Origin: Actinomyces denticolens
Lineage (GTDB): Bacteria > Actinomycetota > Actinomycetes > Actinomycetales > Actinomycetaceae
Assembly (NCBI RefSeq): GCF_002072185.1
Contig: NZ_MVIW01000003.1
Location: 62,001 to 126,000, forward strand
Length of the DNA stretch: 64,000 nt
Direction of reading: 5' to 3'
The notes under the pieces are model-generated. The model searched no databases and was not told the origin of the DNA. It saw only the letters and a program-made list of their open reading frames with translations. The position numbers were made by a program, and so were the translations under genes. Shown here piece by piece: positions 33,733-42,138 of the stretch. Numbering within the stretch: the first letter of the stretch is position 1; each line of letters begins with the position of its first letter.

Positions 33733-35613
33733 TCAGGGCAGCTCGGTGGCGCCCGGCGCCCCCCAATGGCTGATGCGCGAGGTCGCCAGGATCTCGGCGT
33801 CGTCGATGGCCCAGGTGTGATCGGCGGCATCGCCCCGGCGCTGGACGAAGCCGAACCGGGAGGTGGAGTAGACGCGCGCGCCCGCATCGAGGGCGCCGCG
33901 CAGCAGGGCGGTGTCCTCGCCCCGGGAGGCGTCGGGGAAGCCGACGGCGCGCGCGAGGTCGGCCCTGGCCACGATCGTCGGGCCGGAGACGAAGGAGGTG
34001 TACCTGTGCTCCCATTCGGGGAAGCGCAGGACGGTGAGATCGCTGCCCGCCAAATGCGCGTAGTGGGCGTGCTTGCCGACGATCCCTGCGCCCGAGTAGT
34101 CGATGGCCGCGAGCGCCTCGGACAGGTAGTGGGGTCCGTAGAGGTCGTCGTCGTCCATCTTGGCGATGAGATCGGCCTCGACCCTCTGGAGCATGGCCGC
34201 GTAGTTGGCGCCGAGGCTCGCGCCGGCCGGCGCGCTCATCCAGGTGGCCTCCAGGCCGAGCTCGCGGGCGCAGGCGCGGGCGGCGTCATCGGCCTCGAAG
34301 CCGTGGGTCAGGATGACCGGGCGGATCTCCACCCCCTGCTGGGCGGCGAGCGACTCCAGGGCCGCCACCAGGCGATGGGGCCGCTTGGTGGCCACGAGGG
34401 GGGCGATGGAGGCGGTCCGGCGGCGCCGCTCGGGCATCCCCAGGTCGGCCAGGACCGTGTCCACCCGGTGGGCGTAGGTGTGGCGGGCCCAGATCTCGCG
34501 CTGGGCGAGGTGCGTCATGCGGTCGCCGAGCTCGGGATTGGCGCAGAGCGCCCGCATGGCGTGCTCGGCGCCGACGCGGTCCCGGGCGATGGCGAGGCTC
34601 CCGGCGGGCAGGAAGGCACCTGTGGCGGGGCTGGGCATGGTGACGACGGGCGTTCCGCAGGCGGTGATCTCGAAGATGCGCCGCGCCATCATCGAGGGGC
34701 TGGTCACCACGGAGTTGACGTTGAGGAAGACCTGGTGGGCGCGGTAGGCGGCCAGCATCTGGACGTAGTCGAGGCTGCCGCGCACGGCGGCGTCGTGGGG
34801 CGCGGGGAACTGGTAGCGATCGTCGTCCCCCAGGTAGCGCGAGTAGATGACGAGGTCGTGGCCGGTGCGGCGTCCGGCGTCGGCGGCGGCGCCGAGCAGG
34901 ATGTCCATCTGCTCGCGGCGCTCGGGGTACTTGTGGGCGAAGTACATCCCGGCGAAGGCGATGCCGCGACGCTCCACGGGGCGCCCATCGGGGCCGGTCA
35001 GGCGGATGGGATTGTGGATGGACGGTTGGGCGGCGAAGGGCAGGACGCCGACGCGGTCGTGCCCGAGCTCGGCCCGGTAGCGCGGCACGAGGGTGGAGTC
35101 CGTGGTGTAGACGTGGTCGAAGAGGGCGGCCGTGGCGATGGCGTCGTCGTAGTGGGCCGGGTCCTCCTTGTTCCAGAAGACCGTGGGGATGCCCGCTGCC
35201 CGCGCGGCGGCGATCAGGGCGCGCAGCCCCTTGGAGGGGGCCGAGTCGCCCAGGACCTGGTAGATCCAGGCGTCGTCATTCCCGTGCCAGGCGGACTCCA
35301 CGAAGATGAGGTCGAGGCCGCTCTCAGCGAGCTGCTCGCGCCAGCGGCGCGGTTCCAGGGGCACGGCCCGCCACTCGTAGCGCAGGGCGAGGGAGGTGAA
35401 CTCGTCGGCGATGACCCCCGCGGTCACCTCGTGCCGGGGTGCGGCGGCCTCGGGCAGGGCCCAGTCGGGGATGCCCGCCACGCCCCGCGCGACGGCGGGG
35501 CGCGAGCGCCGGTGGCTCGCGGTGGGCCGGGCGGCGCGCCGGCGGCGGCGGTGCTCCCTCAGGCCCGCCGGGCCGCCGTGACGCAGGTGCCACAGCGCGC
35601 GCCGCAGGCTCAC
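33733..35613 (-). CDS. Two-module glycosyltransferase (CgeB-like GT plus GT2-like domain)
   Basis: This 626-residue protein has two parts. Residues about 60-400 resemble CgeB/DUF3880-type GT-B transferases (GLDLIFVESAWHGNDDAW, then GIAFAGMYFAHKYPERREQ, then ARRIFEITACGTPVVTMP). Residues about 410-620 look like a GT2 fold with the metal motif KMDDDDLYGPHYLSEAL. Two sugar transfers by one polypeptide are therefore possible. The start is a GTG overlapping the previous stop codon by four bases (GTGA); a longer frame would intrude into the neighbour. The first 50 residues are strongly basic. It is the last gene of the leftward arm. Confidence 0.82.
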   Translation of the reverse strand: MSLRRALWHLRHGGPAGLREHRRRRRAARPTASHRRSRPAVARGVAGIPDWALPEAAAPRHEVTAGVIADEFTSLALRYEWRAVPLEPRRWREQLAESGLDLIFVESAWHGNDDAWIYQVLGDSAPSKGLRALIAAARAAGIPTVFWNKEDPAHYDDAIATAALFDHVYTTDSTLVPRYRAELGHDRVGVLPFAAQPSIHNPIRLTGPDGRPVERRGIAFAGMYFAHKYPERREQMDILLGAAADAGRRTGHDLVIYSRYLGDDDRYQFPAPHDAAVRGSLDYVQMLAAYRAHQVFLNVNSVVTSPSMMARRIFEITACGTPVVTMPSPATGAFLPAGSLAIARDRVGAEHAMRALCANPELGDRMTHLAQREIWARHTYAHRVDTVLADLGMPERRRRTASIAPLVATKRPHRLVAALESLAAQQGVEIRPVILTHGFEADDAARACARELGLEATWMSAPAGASLGANYAAMLQRVEADLIAKMDDDDLYGPHYLSEALAAIDYSGAGIVGKHAHYAHLAGSDLTVLRFPEWEHRYTSFVSGPTIVARADLARAVGFPDASRGEDTALLRGALDAGARVYSTSRFGFVQRRGDAADHTWAIDDAEILATSRISHWGAPGATELP

Positions 35614-36680
35614 AGCTCGATGGTGCCCTCGGGGAGGGACCAGCCCAGGATGAGGGCGTTGACGGCCATGAAGGTCGGGCCGAGGACGACTCCGGGCACC
35701 CATGGGTGGTCGGCGATCCTGACATCCGAGGAGTCGAAGAGGAGGGTGGGGCGCCCCAGGCTCTGGGCGTACTGGACGACCATGTCGTGCTGCGGCGACT
35801 GCGGGGAGGTGAGGAACACCCCCCTGGCCCCGGTGGGGCGCTCGGAGGCCAGGAGTTGGGCGAACACGCTGTCCTTGGTGGAGGTGAAGACCTCCGGGCC
35901 CGTGAAGTGGGCGTCATCTCGGGAGCGCTCGTAGTACTGGTCCCCCAGCACGGGGTCGGCGGCCACGAAGGGCAGGCCGAGGGCCACCCCGTGGCGCACG
36001 GCGCCGGTGGCGCCCTTGGACGAGCCCAGGAGGCAGACCTGCGCCGGCGGGATCTCGAAGGAGCGGATCACCCGGGCGATGAGTGCGCTGATGGCGGCGG
36101 CGTTGCCCGGGGCGTCGAGGGTGTCGCCGTAGAAGGAGCCGACAACGCCTCCCAGGTCGCCGATGCGCAGGATCGCGGTGTCCCCGGGGGTCAGCCCGCG
36201 CAGGTGCTGGTAGTGGTGGGGGAAGTACCTCCACAGGGAGGCCTCGTTGTAGTTCGTGTGGATCGCTGAGAAGACCACGACGAGGCGCCGCAGGGCGTTG
36301 CCGCCCTCGGGCAGGATCATCTGGTAGAGGACGCCGTCCTTCGTCATGGAGATCTCACCGGAGGTGATGGGCTCCCAGAAGCTGCGGATCCGGCCGCGGG
36401 CGATGTACTTGGCCACGCCGTCGCCGCCCTCCCAGATGAAGTAGCCCTTGCCCGCCAGGAGCTTGTGCAGGGCGTGGAGGCGGGCGTCGGAGCGGCCCAC
36501 GCCGATGGGGCCCCCGGAGCCGGTGATCGCGGCGTCGGCGACCCGGATGAAGTCGGGGTCCTGCTCGGCCAGGGCGGCCTGGAAGCCGACCGGATCGGAG
36601 GCGAAGTCGTCGAGGGGGACGTCCCACACGCCCTTGTGGGGGCGGCGGGGCAGGAGCTCAACACCGTCTAGGTAATCCAT
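35610..36680 (-). CDS. XcbB/CpsF-like capsular polysaccharide biosynthesis protein, copy 1
   Basis: This 356-residue cytoplasmic protein resembles the XcbB/CpsF family of capsule loci. The core LRRLVVVFSAIHTNYN, the AILRIGDLGGVVGSFYGDT strand-loop and VCLLGSSKGATGAVRHG look like an alpha/beta-hydrolase fold with a G-x-S-x-G nucleophile elbow (GSSKG). The biochemical role of the family is poorly defined. It is paralogous to the next gene upstream and ten bases from it, and coupled by GTGA to the glycosyltransferase downstream. Confidence 0.75.
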   Translation of the reverse strand: MDYLDGVELLPRRPHKGVWDVPLDDFASDPVGFQAALAEQDPDFIRVADAAITGSGGPIGVGRSDARLHALHKLLAGKGYFIWEGGDGVAKYIARGRIRSFWEPITSGEISMTKDGVLYQMILPEGGNALRRLVVVFSAIHTNYNEASLWRYFPHHYQHLRGLTPGDTAILRIGDLGGVVGSFYGDTLDAPGNAAAISALIARVIRSFEIPPAQVCLLGSSKGATGAVRHGVALGLPFVAADPVLGDQYYERSRDDAHFTGPEVFTSTKDSVFAQLLASERPTGARGVFLTSPQSPQHDMVVQYAQSLGRPTLLFDSSDVRIADHPWVPGVVLGPTFMAVNALILGWSLPEGTIEL

Positions 36681-36691
36681 CTCGGTACCTC

Positions 36692-37786
36692 TCAGCTCTG
36701 GCGGGCGCTGGTGGACTGGGCCGCGATCGTGCTCCCCACCGGGATCCCCAGCAGGAGGGCGTTGAGCGCGGCGATGGCTGGCCCGAGGACCGCGCGCGCC
36801 ACGTCGGGGTGGGCGCCGACCCTGGGGTCATCGGACTCGTGAACGGCGCAGGGGCGCCGCAGGTCCCGGGCGAAGGCGAGGGCGTCGGAGGAGATCTCCG
36901 AGCCCCGGGCGGTCAGGACGACGCCGGGCGGCGGGGAGGCTGAGCCGGGCTCGTCGATGAGCTCGGCGAGGACCTCCTCGACGCGCCTGGGGAAGATGGG
37001 GGCGCCGGTGAAGTGCTGGTCGTCGCGCTCCTCCCGGTAGAAGGTGTCGTCGACGATCGGGTCGACGGCGATGAAGGGCAGGTGGAGGCGCAGCCCATGG
37101 ATGGCGGCGCCGGTGGCGCCCTTGGAGGGGCCGATGAGGCAGACGCGCTGGGGCGGCAGGCCGAGCCTTCGGATGGCGGCCACGATGAGCTCGGAGATGT
37201 CATCGCAGTTCGACGGCGCGTCGGCGGTGTCCATGAAGAAGGAGCCGGAGATGCCGCCGAGGTCGCCCAGCCTCAGCACGGCGGTGCCGGGGGGCGTGAG
37301 GGACCCGATGTGCCGGAACTGGGGGAAGATGTAGCGGTCCAGCCCGGGGTGGTTCCAGTCCGAGTGCATGCCGGAGAAGACGACGACGAGGTAGCGGGCG
37401 GGCGCGCCCCACTCGGGCTCGTGGTAGGAGTAGGCGACGCCGGAGCGGGTCAGGGAGCACTCGCCGGTGCGCACCTCGTCCCAGAAGGAGCCGACGCAGC
37501 CGCGCCGCACGAGGACGCCCTCGCCGTCGCCGGCGCCGGCCACGAGGTAGCCCTCCGCGGTGATCGCCTTGAGCGCCGCCCTGATTCCCGGGTCCTGGCG
37601 GGCCAGGGCGATGAGGGTGGTGACAGCGCTCAGGCGCTCGTCGGTGACCCTCAGGCGGTCCGGCGGCGCCATGGTCGCGGGCCTGAGGATCGCCTGCGGC
37701 GAGGCCATGAGCGAGGGCAGGTCCACGGTCACGGTCCTGCTGCCCGCCTCCTGGCGGACGGTCCCCACGTCGTCGAAGACTCCCAC
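36692..37786 (-). CDS. XcbB/CpsF-like capsular polysaccharide biosynthesis protein, copy 2
   Basis: This 364-residue paralogue of the downstream gene has the same landmarks in order: YLVVVFSGMHSDWN, VLRLGDLGGISGSFFMDT and VCLIGPSKGATGAAIHG. At the elbow GSSKG is replaced by GPSKG. The serine in the P-S-K-G context is still in a nucleophile-elbow position. The GTG at 37786 is chosen because GAGGAGGAACA lies just upstream; the longer open frame to the right is a shadow of the polymerase gene. Tandem duplication with divergence suggests two related reactions on the same polymer. Confidence 0.72.
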   Translation of the reverse strand: MGVFDDVGTVRQEAGSRTVTVDLPSLMASPQAILRPATMAPPDRLRVTDERLSAVTTLIALARQDPGIRAALKAITAEGYLVAGAGDGEGVLVRRGCVGSFWDEVRTGECSLTRSGVAYSYHEPEWGAPARYLVVVFSGMHSDWNHPGLDRYIFPQFRHIGSLTPPGTAVLRLGDLGGISGSFFMDTADAPSNCDDISELIVAAIRRLGLPPQRVCLIGPSKGATGAAIHGLRLHLPFIAVDPIVDDTFYREERDDQHFTGAPIFPRRVEEVLAELIDEPGSASPPPGVVLTARGSEISSDALAFARDLRRPCAVHESDDPRVGAHPDVARAVLGPAIAALNALLLGIPVGSTIAAQSTSARQS

Positions 37787-37836
37787 TGTTCCTCCTCGTG
37801 CTGGGCGCGGCTGGGATGTCGCTGCTTGTCGGTCGG

Positions 37837-40800
37837 TCAGGTCATGAGGGCGCCGAGCGCCCGTTCGGAGGCGTGCCCGTCGTCCCAGGGGACGAAGAAC
37901 TCGGCCCGCTGGCGGTAGCGGTCCCCGTAGCGCTCGTTGTAGGCGTCGATGCCCCGGAGCTCGGCGAGGAGGGCGTCCTGCTCGTGCAGGAGGGGGCCCA
38001 CCGCGCACTCCCCGACGGTCATGTACATGCCGCGCGAGGCGGTGTAGTCCTCCAGGTCGGGGACGTAGTTGAACACGGGCTTGCCGGTGCACAGGTAGTC
38101 GAACATGACCGAGGAGTAGTCCGTGACCAGCGCGTCGGAGACGATGAGCAGGTCGTTGATGTCGTGGTGCTCGGTCAGGTCGAGGATCCGGGCCCGGCTG
38201 GCGTCCTTGGCCGAGGCCCGGCGGTTGTAGTTGTGCCCGCGCAGGATGATGGTCCACTCCTCGCCGAGCTCGTCGGCCAGGCGGTCCAGGTCGAGCAGCT
38301 CGCGCATGGCCGAGACCTGGCCGCCGGCGCCGGTCTCGCGGAAGGTCGGGGCGTACAGCAGCACGCGGGCGTCGGCGCGCAGGCCGAAGCGGGAGCGCAA
38401 ATGGGTGCGCTCGGCCTCGTCGGCCCGCACGAGGCGGTCGTTGCGGGGGTAGCCGATCTCCAGGATCGGGCCGTCGTAGAAGAACTCGCGGGCGGCGATG
38501 GAGGAGAAGAAGGGGTTGGGCGAGACGAGGCCGTCCCACTCCGAGCTCTCCTCGCGGCCCCGCAGGGCGCCGACGGCGTAGGCCCAGGGGGTCTCCTCGA
38601 TGTGGGAGCGCCCGATGTGCTTGAGCGGCGTGCCGTGCCAAGTCTGCAGGTAGCGCTGGAAGGGGCGGTTCCCGTAGCCCTCGATGCCGCCGACGTTGTT
38701 GACGACGTAGCGGGCACGGGCGAGCACCTCGAACCACTTCGCGGAGCCCTTGAGCAGCGGGGTGGCGCCGTCGGGCACGATGACCGAGCCGTCGTTGACG
38801 GCCCAGTACAGGTCCAGGCCGGTGTCCTGCCTCTTGAGCTCCTCGAAGAGGGCCAGGGGCGAGTCGGCGGCGTGCCCCTCCATGAAGGACGCGAACACGG
38901 CGGCGTCCATGGGCTCGACGCCCGTGGCGGTCCTCCACTCGCCCATGAGGCGGAAGCGGTTGTGGCGCCCGCGCTCGGTGTGGAGCAGACCCTCGTCGAC
39001 CCTCATGGTCATGTCCAGGGAGTCGGCGGAGATGTGGAAGCGCGAGTGCAGGGTGCCGTCCCAGATGTTCATCTGGAGGGTGGTCTGGAGCAGGGAGGAG
39101 TTGGCCCGGATGCGGTACTTGGAGTCACGGCCGTCCACGCGCAGCCAGAAGTGGTACTCCCCCGTCCTCCAGGCGATCTCGCGGTCGGCGTACCAGCCCT
39201 TCTTCCAGGGGCGGATGGTCACGGCGAAGCGGCCGGGCGAGGGGATCTCGAAGGAGCAGTGCTCGAAGGCCCCCTGATCGCTCCACATGGAGACCGTGGA
39301 GGCGGGATCGACCTCCGCGGGGCAGCGCCCGGTCAGGCGCCAGGCGTGGTCCTCATAGGTGATCTCATCGACGATGAGGGAGGAGGCGCCGTCGACGAGG
39401 CACAGGGAGCCGTCGGAGTCACCGCGGACCGACCAGGCCCGGTCGGCGCTCTCCCGCACGAGGCCCTGGGCGGGCACGACCCGCTCCCAGTCCCCGCGGG
39501 CGCTCCTGACCTCCAGGTGCCAGCCGTTGCGGGCCCCCTTGGGGACGTCGCGGCCGGGGACCCTCGACATGGACATCGAGGCCTCGACGGCGCCGTCGGC
39601 GGCGGCCTTGAGCACCGCGGGCAGTGTGGTGGAGTCGTGGTCGCGGATGTAGCGGGCCTCGCGGATCGGCGAGCCGTCGACGGAGCGGATGACGGTGGCG
39701 AGGCTGGCGTCGCGCTCGACGACGCCGGTGGCCATGAAGGAGAAGCGGCGCTGGTCCAGGGTCAGGGGCCTGGTCCAGGAGGACCAGTCGATGGAGGCGC
39801 TCCAGCCGTCGTCGGAGATGGCGGTGTCCCCCAGGCGGATCGCCCCGCCGCGCCACACGGGGCGCATCTCCTCGAACTCGGAGGCGTGGGTGCGCGAGGC
39901 CACCGAGTACCACAGGCTCCAGGTCCGCGACGCGCCGGGCTCCTCCGGCAGGGCGGGCAGACGGGCGGCCAGGGGCTCGGAGATGATGAAGCCGCAGTCC
40001 TCGCGGTCCCCGATGCCGGCGGGCCAGGAGCCGTTGGCCCACTCGTTGCGCACCCGGCGGTGCTCGATGGGCGCGGTCAGGCCGTCGGTGGAGCGCAGCT
40101 CGAAGGAGATGACCTGCTCGCTGCCCGTGGGCAGGATGTCGAGGAAGGCGTAGCCCTCGACGGTGAGCAGTCCGTCGCGGATCTGGGCCTCGGTGACCGT
40201 GCAGCGGGGCTTGGCGTAGCGGGTCATCGAGTCGTAGCCGCCCTCGATGAGGGGGGCGAGCATCTCGGTGTTGACGCTGAGATCGGCGTGGATGCCGCGC
40301 TCGTCCTCGACGATGGGGATGTCGAAGAAATGGCGGTTGATCCACGCCTCGGCGCGGTCGGCCATGGCGATCTCGCCGCGGGCCTGCCAGGCCACGAGGG
40401 CCCGGCGCCCCAGGGGGATGCGGGCCAGGAGGTCCGGGGTCACATACGGCCAGTAGCGGGCGAGGGTGGAGATGTAGGCCTGGTCGAACTGGGGGTCGTG
40501 CCCGAGGTAGGGGGCGTAGACGGGCAGGTCGCCCTCGAGGAGCTTGAACAGGAGGGTGTCGCGCAGGACCTCGGAGTTGTCCTGGTCGGCGACGAGGTCC
40601 CAGGTGCGGTCCACCATCTCCATCTTGTCGACGAGGTTCTTCAGCTCCCCGCGCTTCTGGGTGATGGAGGAGCGGTCCTCGCGCTCCCGGTAGAGGTAGA
40701 CCGAGTCGAAGACGACGTCGATCGCCGAGGCCGCCGCGTAGGCGCGGGCCACGGGGAACATATCCTCGTAGAGCTTGCCGACGGGGAAGTCGATGCCGTT

Positions 40801-41538
40801 GGCCGCCAGCAGCGACCGCCGGTAGACCTTGTTCCAGGAGGTCGTGTCGAACATGAGCTCGGGGTGCTCCTGGATCTGGACGCCGGTGGCCACCCTGGAC
40901 CCGGGGGCGAGCTCGGGGTAGAGGGACGGGTCATGGGAGTAGCCCTGGTTCCAGCCCTGCCATTTCCTCTCGCCCTGGAATCGGAGCACGTTGCCCGTGG
41001 CGATATCCGATCCGCTGTGCTCCAGGGCACCCATGAGCCGCTCATAGGCACGGGGGTCCAGGAGATCATCGGAGTCGACGAAGCCGATGAAGTCGCCGGT
41101 GGCGACGGCCATTCCCGCGTTGCGCGCGTCGGAGAGCCCGCCATTGGGCTTGTGGACCACGCGGATGCGGGCATCGCGGGCGGCCCAGTCGTCGCACATC
41201 TGGCCGCAGCGGTCCGGCGAGCCGTCGTCGACGAGAATGATCTCCATATCCTTGTAGGTCTGCTTGACCACGGACTCGACGGCGGCGTCGAGGTACTCCT
41301 CGACCTTGTACACCGGGATGACGACGGAGAGCTTGGGGCCGGTGGTCATGGAGTGCTGGACCGGCTCGGTGGAGGCGGCCGCCGCGAGCACGGGCGGCAG
41401 GTGCGATGGCTCCTGGTGCTGCTCGGCGGTCTGGTGGCGCCGGTGGTAGAGCGCTCGCCGCACGGACTTGGGCACAACGGCGCGCCAGATCGGCTTCAAC
41501 GCGGTTGTCGCGGAGGATTCGGGGCTATCCGCGGCCAT
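37837..41538 (-). CDS. GT2 glycosyltransferase fused to CDP-glycerol glycerophosphotransferase (TagF-like)
   Basis: This 1233-residue protein has an N-terminal GT2 domain (about 70-300) with LSVVIPVYKVEEYLDAAV, VDDGSPDRCG and the metal motif VDSDDLLDP. A central beta-rich region (about 450-830) follows. A TagF-like polymerase (about 850-1225) is marked by YLQTWHGTPLKHIGR, VLLYAPTFRETG and LVTDYSSVMFDYLCTGKPV. Family members transfer glycerol phosphate from CDP-glycerol to a teichoic acid chain at the membrane. tagD, which makes CDP-glycerol, is immediately upstream (44 bases). The fusion suggests an alternating sugar/glycerol-phosphate backbone or decoration. Confidence 0.9.
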   Translation of the reverse strand: MAADSPESSATTALKPIWRAVVPKSVRRALYHRRHQTAEQHQEPSHLPPVLAAAASTEPVQHSMTTGPKLSVVIPVYKVEEYLDAAVESVVKQTYKDMEIILVDDGSPDRCGQMCDDWAARDARIRVVHKPNGGLSDARNAGMAVATGDFIGFVDSDDLLDPRAYERLMGALEHSGSDIATGNVLRFQGERKWQGWNQGYSHDPSLYPELAPGSRVATGVQIQEHPELMFDTTSWNKVYRRSLLAANGIDFPVGKLYEDMFPVARAYAAASAIDVVFDSVYLYREREDRSSITQKRGELKNLVDKMEMVDRTWDLVADQDNSEVLRDTLLFKLLEGDLPVYAPYLGHDPQFDQAYISTLARYWPYVTPDLLARIPLGRRALVAWQARGEIAMADRAEAWINRHFFDIPIVEDERGIHADLSVNTEMLAPLIEGGYDSMTRYAKPRCTVTEAQIRDGLLTVEGYAFLDILPTGSEQVISFELRSTDGLTAPIEHRRVRNEWANGSWPAGIGDREDCGFIISEPLAARLPALPEEPGASRTWSLWYSVASRTHASEFEEMRPVWRGGAIRLGDTAISDDGWSASIDWSSWTRPLTLDQRRFSFMATGVVERDASLATVIRSVDGSPIREARYIRDHDSTTLPAVLKAAADGAVEASMSMSRVPGRDVPKGARNGWHLEVRSARGDWERVVPAQGLVRESADRAWSVRGDSDGSLCLVDGASSLIVDEITYEDHAWRLTGRCPAEVDPASTVSMWSDQGAFEHCSFEIPSPGRFAVTIRPWKKGWYADREIAWRTGEYHFWLRVDGRDSKYRIRANSSLLQTTLQMNIWDGTLHSRFHISADSLDMTMRVDEGLLHTERGRHNRFRLMGEWRTATGVEPMDAAVFASFMEGHAADSPLALFEELKRQDTGLDLYWAVNDGSVIVPDGATPLLKGSAKWFEVLARARYVVNNVGGIEGYGNRPFQRYLQTWHGTPLKHIGRSHIEETPWAYAVGALRGREESSEWDGLVSPNPFFSSIAAREFFYDGPILEIGYPRNDRLVRADEAERTHLRSRFGLRADARVLLYAPTFRETGAGGQVSAMRELLDLDRLADELGEEWTIILRGHNYNRRASAKDASRARILDLTEHHDINDLLIVSDALVTDYSSVMFDYLCTGKPVFNYVPDLEDYTASRGMYMTVGECAVGPLLHEQDALLAELRGIDAYNERYGDRYRQRAEFFVPWDDGHASERALGALMT

Positions 41539-41582
41539 CAGGCCTCCTTCGTGCGAGTGTTAGCGGGATCGTCAGCAGGGGA

Positions 41583-41975
41583 TCAGGACTGGGTCATGTC
41601 GCTCTTGATCTGCGTCGTCGATATCTCAGGCGTCCGGGGCAGGTACACGATCTCGCAGAGACCGCCGAGCTGCTCATCGAACCGTCCCGTCCAGTCGTCA
41701 CCCATGACGAAGGTGTCGATCTCGTACTTGACGAGGTCATCGACCTTCTGCTCCCAGTTGTTCTCGGGGACCACCAGGTCGACATAGCGGATGGCCTCGA
41801 GCATCGCCCGGCGCTCCTCATAGGAGAAGTAGGCCTTCTTGCCCTTCCCGGCGTTGAATTCATCAGACGACAGTGCGACCACGAGATAGTCGCCCAGGGC
41901 CCTCGCGCGTCGGAGCAGCTCGATATGCCCGTAGTGCAGGAGATCGAATGTCCCATATGTGATGACGCGACGCAT
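41583..41975 (-). CDS. tagD: Glycerol-3-phosphate cytidylyltransferase
   Basis: This 130-residue enzyme makes CDP-glycerol from glycerol-3-phosphate and CTP. The nucleotidyltransferase HxGH motif is HYGH at residues 15-18 in the start VITYGTFDLLHYGHIELL, and the second signature is RTPEISTTQIK near residue 114. Length is exactly that of TagD/TarD. It supplies the TagF-like polymerases encoded on both sides. AGGAG lies seven bases before the ATG, and a good promoter is visible at 42038-42066. Confidence 0.95.
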   Translation of the reverse strand: MRRVITYGTFDLLHYGHIELLRRARALGDYLVVALSSDEFNAGKGKKAYFSYEERRAMLEAIRYVDLVVPENNWEQKVDDLVKYEIDTFVMGDDWTGRFDEQLGGLCEIVYLPRTPEISTTQIKSDMTQS

Positions 41976-42037
41976 CGAAGAACTCCTCAGGGAGAGGCCA
42001 GAGCACCTTCAGAACCGAAGATCACGATTCGACACCG

Positions 42038-42066
42038 AGTATGGTCGATCATTCCGATCCTGTCAC
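42038..42066 (-). promoter_or_regulatory. Putative promoter of tagD
   Basis: On the minus strand GTGACA (42061-42066) and CATACT (42038-42043) are separated by 17 bases, giving a transcript start about 55 bases upstream of the tagD ATG. The 163-base gap is noticeably less GC-rich than its surroundings. Confidence 0.5.
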
Positions 42067-42138
42067 CCGTTCAATGGTCGCAATTCCATGGACAACCTCA
42101 CAGGAACAGCATTTGACCTGGTAATTCTCAGCGAACTT

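Noticed and set aside
37798-41787. A 1329-residue plus-strand frame opposite the GT2-TagF gene
   Set aside because: The opposite strand encodes an unmistakable two-domain enzyme; the plus frame is compositionally an antisense artefact.
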